The notes under the pieces: model-generated
What the model saw: only the letters and a program-made list of their open reading frames with translations
Databases searched by the model: none
Told to the model about the DNA's origin: nothing
Made by a program: the position numbers and the translations under genes
Shown here: positions 57,973 to 64,000 of the stretch, piece by piece
Numbering within the stretch: the stretch's first letter is position 1
Layout of the letters: each line of letters opens with the position of its first letter
Assembly (NCBI GenBank): GCA_965116435.1
Contig: OZ220686.1
Span: forward strand, 1,302,001-1,366,000
Origin: VXPQ01 sp965116435
GTDB taxonomy: Bacteria; Bacteroidota; Rhodothermia; Rhodothermales; VXPQ01
Length of the DNA stretch: 64,000 bases
Direction: 5' to 3'

Positions 57973-58623
57973 ATGCCAGGCAGCCCTTCATCCCCGAAAA
58001 AGAAAAACGAGCGCACACTCAATTTCTGGGAGCGCCTGTATCTCCCGGAAGTATTCAAGGGACTTGGGTACAGCTTCCGCAAGATGCAGCAGCCGCGCTA
58101 CACGGTCCAGTACCCGGAAGAACAGTGGTATCCGCCGGACAGTTATCGCGGGCGGCCCGTGCTCGTCGAGGAAGAAGGGCGGCCTCGTTGCGTGTCCTGC
58201 AACCTGTGCGCGCGGGCGTGTCCTCCCATGGCTATTTCCATGCAATCGCACGAAATGGAGGGGCCCAAGGAACGCGAACCGGAATGGTTCGAAATCAACA
58301 TGCTGCGATGCATTTACTGCGGATATTGCGAAGAGGTTTGCCCGGAAGAAGCCATCGTAATGTCCAAGGAATACGACCTGACCTTCCAGCATCGCGAGGA
58401 AGCCATATTCGGCTTGGAACGACTCCTTATGCCCGCCGAGCGCCTCAAGGACCGGTTCGATTGGCTCGAATCCTACAAGGATCGGCAGTTTGGCGAACAA
58501 TGGGATTTTCAGCGGGAAAACAACGTGCATAGCCTCAGGGATCGTGCTTTTCTCGCGTCGCTGGCCGAGGAAATACGCAACGACGCCGAGGCGCCGGCCG
58601 AATCCGCCCCCCCTGTGGAATGA
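57973..58623 (+). CDS. nuoI: NADH-quinone oxidoreductase subunit I
   Basis: A 216-residue complex I subunit with two 4Fe-4S clusters. Ligands are C73, C76, C79, C83 (CVSCNLCARACP) and C113, C116, C119, C123 (CIYCGYCEEVCP). It also has MEGPKEREPEWFEINMLR before the second site. The N- and C-terminal extensions are charged. No other nuo genes are nearby, so it stands apart from the main operon. The stop overlaps the start of the DinB-like gene. Confidence 0.92.
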   Translation: MPGSPSSPKKKNERTLNFWERLYLPEVFKGLGYSFRKMQQPRYTVQYPEEQWYPPDSYRGRPVLVEEEGRPRCVSCNLCARACPPMAISMQSHEMEGPKEREPEWFEINMLRCIYCGYCEEVCPEEAIVMSKEYDLTFQHREEAIFGLERLLMPAERLKDRFDWLESYKDRQFGEQWDFQRENNVHSLRDRAFLASLAEEIRNDAEAPAESAPPVE

Positions 58624-59162
58624 CTGATGTCTCCGCCGAGCCCCGCACGGCCGGGGTCCGCCAGGCATTGCTGGATCAACTGGCGTACCTGATCGACGAA
58701 ACCGATGTGCTGCGCAAGCACCTTGCGCGGATTCCGGAAAGCGTTCTGGAAGGCAAGCCGGTGGCAAGCGACCTCTCCTTTCGGGAAATGTATGTCGCGC
58801 TGCATCTTTTCGACGAGAAGATCTACGCGCCCGCTGCGGCGCGGCTGGCGGAAGCGGAAACGGAACCCGTTTCCCTCCACGTACCCGATGCAAGGCGCCT
58901 CCTGGACCAGGTTGCGCCGGAGCGCGCGGACATGCATGTCGTGCTGGATCGCATACGCTCCGCCCGCCTGGCGCTGAACGCCTTGCTGGCCCGCCTGGAC
59001 GCAAAGGCATGGACCCGTCCCGTCGTCATCGGGGAATCCGAAACAGACCTGTTTGGCCTGGCCCGCCATGTCCTTCGACACGATGTGGATCTGTTGCGCA
59101 GCGCGGCAACCCGACTGCACGAAAGCCGGCTCACCTCGCGCAGGGAAGATATTCCCAAATGA
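58620..59162 (+). CDS. DinB-like four-helix protein
   Basis: A 180-residue helical protein. It has features of the DinB/YfiT superfamily: an N-terminal helix pair (LLDQLAYLIDETDVLRKHL), SLTS-like SFREMYVALHLFDEKIYAP with a His in the position of a metal ligand, and LARHVLRHDVDLLRSAATRL with two His near the end. A metal-dependent thiol-transferase role is known for some relatives. The call is tentative. It is coupled to nuoI by an ATGA overlap. Confidence 0.6.
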   Translation: MTDVSAEPRTAGVRQALLDQLAYLIDETDVLRKHLARIPESVLEGKPVASDLSFREMYVALHLFDEKIYAPAAARLAEAETEPVSLHVPDARRLLDQVAPERADMHVVLDRIRSARLALNALLARLDAKAWTRPVVIGESETDLFGLARHVLRHDVDLLRSAATRLHESRLTSRREDIPK

Positions 59163-59290
59163 TTCCGCCCAATGATTCCGAATGGACCGGACCGAGGCGC
59201 AGCGCGGGCTTGAAAAAATAAACGCCCTGTAACGATTGCAAATTTTTTTCGTCTGACAGATACTTACAGTATCCGGAACGACGGCGGAAC

Positions 59291-59311
59291 GCCGGGCTTT
59301 CCGGCATTTTT
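59291..59311 (+). terminator. Intrinsic terminator after the nuoI-dinB pair
   Basis: GCCGG-GCTTT-CCGGC forms a 5-bp all-GC stem with a 5-base loop, followed by ATTTTTG. It lies 16 bases before the holA start and about 130 bases after the DinB-like stop. Confidence 0.5.
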
Positions 59312-59326
59312 GCAAAAACTCCCAGC

Positions 59327-60364
59327 ATGGCTCACGCAGGCATGGCCGCGCGCGCAAAGACATACGAAGACCTTGCCGCTGCATTCCGGCAAGGACATTT
59401 CGAACCGCTCTATTTTTTCTATGGAGACGAGCCGTTTCTGATCCAGGAACTGCAGGACATCCTGCTGGAGCGCGCCCTGGCCCCGCACGAACGGGATTTC
59501 AATCTGGATATCGCGTACGGCCTCGACACCGATGCGCAACATGTGCTTGCGTTGTGCGCGGCATGGCCCGTCATGAGCGAGCGGCGCGTAGTCATCGTGC
59601 GAGACTTCGACAAGCTGAAGGACAATCGCCTGTTCAAGAACTATGCGGAGCAGCCGAACCCGTCGGCGGTCGTCGTGCTCGCATGCGGGTCGAAGCCAAA
59701 CTTGAGCATGCACCCCTACCGGGCCCTGCGGCAACACGGCGCGGCCATGGAAAGCAAACCGCTGTATAGCAACAAGATGCCTGCCTGGATCAAACAACGC
59801 GCCAAAAAGCATGGATACGACATCGAGCCGGAGGCCGCGCAAATGCTGGCAGATTATACCGGAACCGATCTGGGCGGCGTGGTCCGCGAACTGGAAAAAC
59901 TCGGAACGTACATCGGCGAACGCAAAAAAATCTCCGCAGACGACATCGTCCGCGCCAGTGGACATAGCCGGGAACTCAATGTATTCGAACTGCAGAAAGC
60001 CATCGGCGAACGGCGCAACAAGGATGCGTTTCGCATTATGGAACGAATGTTGCAGCGTGCATCCAATGAACGCGGAGAAGCCATCATGATTGTTTCCGTC
60101 CTGAACGCCTGGTTTATGAAACTGTTGAAACTCAGCGCCTGCAGACCGTCCATGCCCAGACAGGAAATAGCGCGCCATATTGGCGTGTCGCCTTTTTTCG
60201 TCAAGGAGTATCAGTCGAGTCTCCGACACTACGGGACGCCCGCGATCCGGCGTGCGTTCGCCGTATTGCTGGCGACGGATTACGAACTAAAAGGGGGATC
60301 GGCCCGAAGCGAGCGCCTGGTCATGACCTTGATGCTCCGCAAAATACTGTCGCCCGCATTATGA
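59327..60364 (+). CDS. holA: DNA polymerase III subunit delta
   Basis: The 345-residue clamp-loader subunit opens the sliding clamp. Family marks: FEPLYFFYGDEPFLIQELQD near residue 25-44, a nucleotide-binding-fold-like middle without Walker motifs, ADYTGTDLGGVVRELEKLGTY and SGHSRELNVFELQKAIGE. The C-terminal collar domain has ARHIGVSPFFVKEYQ. Together with dnaX at 14.7 kb it gives two of the clamp-loader parts in this window. An ATG five codons later is possible. Confidence 0.9.
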   Translation: MAHAGMAARAKTYEDLAAAFRQGHFEPLYFFYGDEPFLIQELQDILLERALAPHERDFNLDIAYGLDTDAQHVLALCAAWPVMSERRVVIVRDFDKLKDNRLFKNYAEQPNPSAVVVLACGSKPNLSMHPYRALRQHGAAMESKPLYSNKMPAWIKQRAKKHGYDIEPEAAQMLADYTGTDLGGVVRELEKLGTYIGERKKISADDIVRASGHSRELNVFELQKAIGERRNKDAFRIMERMLQRASNERGEAIMIVSVLNAWFMKLLKLSACRPSMPRQEIARHIGVSPFFVKEYQSSLRHYGTPAIRRAFAVLLATDYELKGGSARSERLVMTLMLRKILSPAL

Positions 60365-60471
60365 CCCCATTATGACCCATTGCCGCACCCACGCCGCACA
60401 ATAAGAACAGGAAGCCGTACGTTCTGATTGCGCGCGACCAACGCAAGCCTACGTTTAGGGAATACACGCCC

Positions 60472-61134
60472 ATGCACAACACGCCCGTCATAAAACGCCG
60501 CCATGCGGTCCGAAAGACCGCGAACCCCAATACGCAGCACCTGGATGCGCTCAATCCCATGAGCGACGAGGACTTGATGTCGCAGTTTCAGGCAGGCTCC
60601 GTAGAGGCGTTCGATATTCTGGTGAGCCGGTACAAAGATCCGCTTACCAATTACATCTACCGGTTCATCGGGGACATGAAAGAGTGCGAAGACCTGCTGC
60701 AGGAAACGTTCCTGCGGGTCTATCGCAACCGGCACTCGTACCGCCGGATTGCCCGCTTCTCGACATGGCTCTACACGATCGCCGGAAACCTGGCCCGGTC
60801 GGAATATCGAAAACGCAAACGCCGGCGCATCTCTTCGCTCCAGTCGATCAACAAGAACGACGAAGAGTACGAAATGGAAGTGCCGGACGAAACGTTCTCC
60901 CCGGACATAGACACGGAAAGCACGATCCAGGATTTCTACATCCAGGAGGCGCTGTCGCAAATCCCGGAGGAGTTCCGCGAAGTCGTCGTGCTGCGGGATG
61001 TGCAGCAACTGTCGTACGATGAAATTGCGGAAATCACGGGACTGCCTATGGGCACCGTAAAAAGCCGAATTAATCGCGGCCGGACGAAACTTCAGATACT
61101 GCTGAAGGATATCTACTTCGTGCAGGAGGGATAA
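60472..61134 (+). CDS. ECF-type RNA polymerase sigma factor
   Basis: A 220-residue sigma70-family factor with regions 2 and 4 only. Region 2: LMSQFQAGSVEAFDILVSRYKD, then DCLLQETFLRVYR-like DLLQETFLRVYRNRHSYRR and FSTWLYTIAGNLARSEYRK. A linker of about 35 residues is followed by region 4 with ALSQIPEEFREVVVLRDVQQLSYDEIAEITGLPMGTVKSRINRGR, given here as PEEFREVV and LPMGTVKSRINRGR. The N-terminus has about 28 extra basic residues. The next gene is a likely anti-sigma factor. Confidence 0.92.
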   Translation: MHNTPVIKRRHAVRKTANPNTQHLDALNPMSDEDLMSQFQAGSVEAFDILVSRYKDPLTNYIYRFIGDMKECEDLLQETFLRVYRNRHSYRRIARFSTWLYTIAGNLARSEYRKRKRRRISSLQSINKNDEEYEMEVPDETFSPDIDTESTIQDFYIQEALSQIPEEFREVVVLRDVQQLSYDEIAEITGLPMGTVKSRINRGRTKLQILLKDIYFVQEG

Positions 61135-61327
61135 CGCAGCGTTGCCCGGCAGTCGCTGCAAAGGGCACAGGGGGGCGTGCTGCACGGAACGTTTTTTTGC
61201 GGATCCGTTCGCGGCTTTGTGCGTCCATATCCTGTGACGGTTGGAAATACCCTGCTCTTGCAAGGTTTCCGCACACCGTTGGAATCGTAAACGGTCACTT
61301 ATCGTCTATACGTCCCCTGTCCTGCCT

Positions 61328-61966
61328 ATGTCTCACGGGTACAGCGACCCAAAGCCGTACGACGCCTCAACCCTTGAGGACGAGTTTCTCTGCGAATACG
61401 TGGACGGAACGATGGACCCCCTCGTTCGCCATGTATTCGAGGAATATGTCCGCGTCAATCCGGGCATGGAGGAGCATATCGAGCAGCTCCGCAACACGCG
61501 CAGGCTCCTGTGTCGTTACGCGTGCCGTTGCCAGGCCCCAAGCGATCTGCACCATCGGCTGCGCAATCGCATTCCCTGCGACGCCGCCCGACCCGCCCTA
61601 CCTGCCCCCGCCATGGCCCAAAGCGCCGCAAAGGGAACCGGCATGTCGTCCTACGCCATAACGGTGGTCCTGATGTTGGGGCTGGCGCTGGGCGCCTCGG
61701 GTATACAGGCCGAGTACGGCGCAAAACCTTCCTCTGCCGTCACCGTATCCGGCGCGCGCCCTGCCTCGTCCCCCAACTATACCGGCCACATGACACGGCA
61801 ACTGTCGTACTCGTCCGTGCTGAACCCGCTGGTTCGTTTTTCGCACCACGACGCCTATCCATGGCGCCGCGCGCGATCGCTCGTAACCGCCAGCATTAAA
61901 CGGGAACTGCGACCGCAGGCGCGGCCCGCCCGTTCCATGGTCGCCGAAATCGTATATCCCCGGTGA
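61328..61966 (+). CDS. Putative anti-sigma factor without zinc motif
   Basis: A 212-residue protein. The N-terminal ~75 residues resemble an anti-sigma domain (EDEFLCEYVDGTMDPLVRH, then VFEEYVRVNPGMEEHIEQL and LRNTRRLLCRY). One transmembrane helix is at about 98-116 (YAITVVLMLGLALGASG). An extracytoplasmic basic C-terminus follows. The usual H-x3-C-x2-C zinc motif of ZAS-type anti-sigmas is not visible, although cysteines occur. Position right after the sigma factor gene supports the role. The ATG at 61328 is taken over an earlier frame start at 61241. Confidence 0.65.
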   Translation: MSHGYSDPKPYDASTLEDEFLCEYVDGTMDPLVRHVFEEYVRVNPGMEEHIEQLRNTRRLLCRYACRCQAPSDLHHRLRNRIPCDAARPALPAPAMAQSAAKGTGMSSYAITVVLMLGLALGASGIQAEYGAKPSSAVTVSGARPASSPNYTGHMTRQLSYSSVLNPLVRFSHHDAYPWRRARSLVTASIKRELRPQARPARSMVAEIVYPR

Positions 61967-62075
61967 CTGTTTTGGAACGGGACGCCCTCGCTGGCGTGCA
62001 ACGCACTACAGGGGTTCGCCATGTTTTATTCGCAATATTCGCCATATTTATTCGCCATACTCACCATAGTTCAGG

Positions 62076-62148
62076 GGCCCTTAGCTCAGGGGTTCAGAGC
62101 GCTCGCCTCACACGCGAGAGGTCACTGGTTCAAATCCAGTAGGGCCCA
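62076..62148 (+). tRNA. tRNA-Val (anticodon CAC)
   Basis: A 73-nt cloverleaf. Acceptor GGGCCCT pairs with AGGGCCC. The D stem is GCTC/GAGC, the anticodon stem CTCGC/GCGAG with loop CTCACAC (anticodon CAC, codon GUG), and the T arm ACTGG-TTCAAAT-CCAGT. The discriminator is A. CCA is not encoded. It sits alone in the gap between the anti-sigma gene and lysS. Confidence 0.95.
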
Positions 62149-62161
62149 CACCATCTTACCG

Positions 62162-62197
62162 GGATGCGCTGGTTAAGTCCGCCAAGATCAGCGCACC
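62162..62197. mobile_element. 36-bp hairpin related to the other end of the 253-bp element
   Basis: Starting GGATGCGCTG and ending CAGCGCACC, it carries the AAGTCCGC core found at the left end of copies 1 and 2. It lies 13 bases after tRNA-Val. No clear target duplication is seen, and the ends have drifted. Confidence 0.6.
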
Positions 62198-62255
62198 CCT
62201 TGTATTTCCTTCCGAGTATTTCCTGCCGACAGGACGGTCGGTATCCTGAGAACAC

Positions 62256-63806
62256 ATGTCGGAAACGCTGAACGATCAGCAAAAGCGCCGCCGCGAAGAG
62301 TTGCATGCGCTTCGCGAAGCGGGTATTGATCCATACCCGTATGCGTGGGACGTCACCCACGAGACGACGTACATCCTCGATACGTTCGACGATAACCTGC
62401 ATCAACCCGGCGAAGACCGCCCTCCCCGGGATCAATACGACGTGTCCATCGCCGGTCGCATCATGTCGCTCCGCGTCATGGGCAAGGCGGCGTTTCTTGA
62501 CGTACAGGACGCTATCGGGTCCATTCAGGTGTATGTCCGCCGCGACGATCTCCCCGACGGGTATTATAGGGACGTCATCCGGCGCCTGCTGGATATTGGC
62601 GATATTGTCGGCGTCCGGGGATTTGCCTTCCGTACGCGCATGGGCGAAATAAGCGTACATGCGGAGGCCTTCCAGCTCCTGGCGAAATCGCTTCGCCCCC
62701 TTCCGGTAGTCAAGGAAACCGACGAAGGCGTACACCACGAAGTCACCAACAAGGAATTCCGGTATCGGCAGCGCTACGTGGACCTGGTGGTCAATCCGGA
62801 GGTGCGAAACGTGTTTCGGCAACGGGCGCGGCTTATCTCCGTTATGCGACGCTTTCTGGACGACCGGGGATACACCGAAGTGGAAACGCCGGTATTGCAA
62901 CCCATATACGGAGGGGCCAGCGCAAGGCCCTTCACCACGCATCACAATGCGCTCGATATGACGCTCTATCTTCGCATTGCGGACGAGTTGTATCTGAAGC
63001 GGCTGCTGGTAGGCGGATTCACGGGCGTGTACGAGATCTCCAAGGATTTTCGGAACGAGGGGCTGAGCCGGTTTCATAATCCGGAATTCACCATGATGGA
63101 GTTGTATGTCTCCTACAAGGATTACCAGTGGATGATGGATCTCGTGGAAGAAATGATTGAGCATATTGCAATCGCATTGCATGGCGCGCCGTACGTACAG
63201 GCTGGACAACATACCATTTCCTTCCGCCGTCCCTGGAAACGCATGCCGCTCTTCGAAGCCATCGAAGCGCATACCGGGCATTCATTGCGCGATAAAAGCA
63301 CCCGGAAAATAGCAGCTATTGCGCAACAACTTGGGCTGGAAGTAGATGACAGCATGGGTAGAGGCAAGCTCATCGACCATATTTTCGGGGAAAAGGTGGA
63401 GCCGCACCTGATCCAGCCCACCTTCATCACCGATTACCCGCTTGCGCTGAGCCCGCTGGCGAAACGGCATCGGAACGAGAACGGCCTGGTCGAGCGGTTC
63501 GAACTGATTTGCAATGCAAAGGAGTTGTGCAATGCGTTCAGCGAGCTCAACGACCCGGTTGACCAGCGGGGTCGCTTTGAAGATCAGGCCCGCTTGCTCG
63601 CCGGGGGCGACGAGGAAGCGATGCACATAGACGAGGATTATCTCCGCGCCATGGAGTACGGGATGCCTCCCGCGGCCGGACTGGGCGTAGGCATTGACCG
63701 CCTCGCCATGCTGATGACCGGGCAAGCATCGATCCGGGACGTCATCCTCTTTCCGTTGCTCCGACCGGAACAAGGGCAGGATAGCGACGACACGCCGAAC
63801 ACGTAG
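62256..63806 (+). CDS. lysS: Lysyl-tRNA synthetase, class II
   Basis: A 516-residue class II synthetase. It has an N-terminal OB-fold anticodon-binding domain (AGRIMSLRVMGKAAFLDVQD and IGDIVGVRGFAFRTRMGEISV, longer than 20 and cut here to GDIVGVRGFAFRT) and class II motif 2 (FRNEGLSRFHNPEFTMMELY). Motif 3 is GLGVGIDRLAMLMTG, and ISYLFPLLRP-type ending VILFPLLRPE is present. Length is typical. It converges on queG with an 18-base gap. Confidence 0.95.
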   Translation: MSETLNDQQKRRREELHALREAGIDPYPYAWDVTHETTYILDTFDDNLHQPGEDRPPRDQYDVSIAGRIMSLRVMGKAAFLDVQDAIGSIQVYVRRDDLPDGYYRDVIRRLLDIGDIVGVRGFAFRTRMGEISVHAEAFQLLAKSLRPLPVVKETDEGVHHEVTNKEFRYRQRYVDLVVNPEVRNVFRQRARLISVMRRFLDDRGYTEVETPVLQPIYGGASARPFTTHHNALDMTLYLRIADELYLKRLLVGGFTGVYEISKDFRNEGLSRFHNPEFTMMELYVSYKDYQWMMDLVEEMIEHIAIALHGAPYVQAGQHTISFRRPWKRMPLFEAIEAHTGHSLRDKSTRKIAAIAQQLGLEVDDSMGRGKLIDHIFGEKVEPHLIQPTFITDYPLALSPLAKRHRNENGLVERFELICNAKELCNAFSELNDPVDQRGRFEDQARLLAGGDEEAMHIDEDYLRAMEYGMPPAAGLGVGIDRLAMLMTGQASIRDVILFPLLRPEQGQDSDDTPNT

Positions 63807-63824
63807 AACACGTAAGCAGGTCTG

Positions 63825-64000
63825 TCATCCGGCGCGGTCTTGCGCATTCCGACGGGCAATGCGCACATTTCTCTTGAATCCGTCAAATTTGGCGCGGAGG
63901 ACGGGACTCCTTCGGAAACGCCTGCGAAATTCTTCCAGGTCGATCTCCTCCCAGGTCGCCAACTCCGTATCGGCCATGCCGGGGCGCGGCGCGTAACGCA
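63825..64000 (-). CDS. queG: Epoxyqueuosine reductase QueG, C-terminal end (partial)
   Basis: The last 58 residues are visible; the 5' part is outside the window. The reading frame ends RYAPRPGMADTELATW, then EEFRRRFRRSPVLRAKFDGF and KRNVRIARRNAQDRAG. This is the characteristic C-terminus of QueG (EEF-x-x-x-F-x-x-SP-x-x-RAK ... RN-x-x-IA-x-x-NA). QueG makes the last step of queuosine synthesis in tRNA wobble position. Iron-sulfur sites expected in the family lie outside the window. Confidence 0.8.
   Translation of the reverse strand, partial: RYAPRPGMADTELATWEEIDLEEFRRRFRRSPVLRAKFDGFKRNVRIARRNAQDRAG

Overview
The window is 64 kb of GC-rich, densely coded bacterial chromosome. Everything points to the Bacteroidota/Rhodothermota group, probably a Rhodothermales-like marine lineage. 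It has the type IX secretion translocon SprA, secreted proteins ending in the NYPNPF-type C-terminal sorting domain, a Bacteroidota-style Bat (aerotolerance) operon, a single-subunit b558-type SdhC, and an RNase G without the cysteine Zn-link. The phylum-level call is inferred from gene content; no rRNA is present.

Layout. 1-6.6 kb: the tail of a GNAT-like gene, a convergent intergenic region carrying phased palindromes, a large two-module leucine-rich-repeat surface protein, a rhomboid protease, PurQ, and a divergent aldo/keto reductase. 6.6-14.6 kb: a Bat operon (DUF58, a BatA-associated membrane protein, BatA, BatB, BatC, and BatD and BatE joined in one polypeptide). 14.7-19.5 kb: dnaX-ebfC-recR with a two-domain ABC permease downstream. 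19.9-28.3 kb: a giant SprA with an acidic 38-residue tandem repeat. 28.3-33 kb: LipB, a small unknown, RsfS, a LytR_C protein, a secreted unknown, TsaD and a chorismate mutase. 33-43 kb (mostly minus): a secreted metallopeptidase with a sorting domain, MurJ-AroQ, an MBL-fold hydrolase, an outer-membrane protein and RNase G. 43.5-52 kb: citrate synthase, a His/Met/Asp-rich lipoprotein divergent from sdhCAB, and a carboxyltransferase with an unknown partner. 52-64 kb: a class III aminotransferase coupled to RqcH, UppP, Der, NuoI with a DinB-like protein, HolA, an ECF sigma factor with a putative anti-sigma, tRNA-Val(CAC), LysS, and the tail of QueG.

How the genes work together. SprA would export the two proteins with sorting domains (the LRR protein and the metallopeptidase). 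Citrate synthase, sdhCAB, the acyl-CoA carboxyltransferase and NuoI suggest an aerobic, respiring heterotroph. dnaX, holA, recR and ebfC form a replication/repair set. rsfS, rqcH, lysS, tsaD, der and queG cover translation and ribosome quality.

The most notable non-coding signals are three copies of a 253-bp element with hairpin-forming terminal inverted repeats. Short target duplications flank them, and two family members sit exactly on stop codons. Two single-hairpin relatives are also present. Other notable signals are a set of 17-bp palindromes spaced 31/63/31 bp, and an unusual number of short tandem repeats (13, 14, 15, 26, 94 and 114 bp) in gene starts, linkers and intergenic regions.
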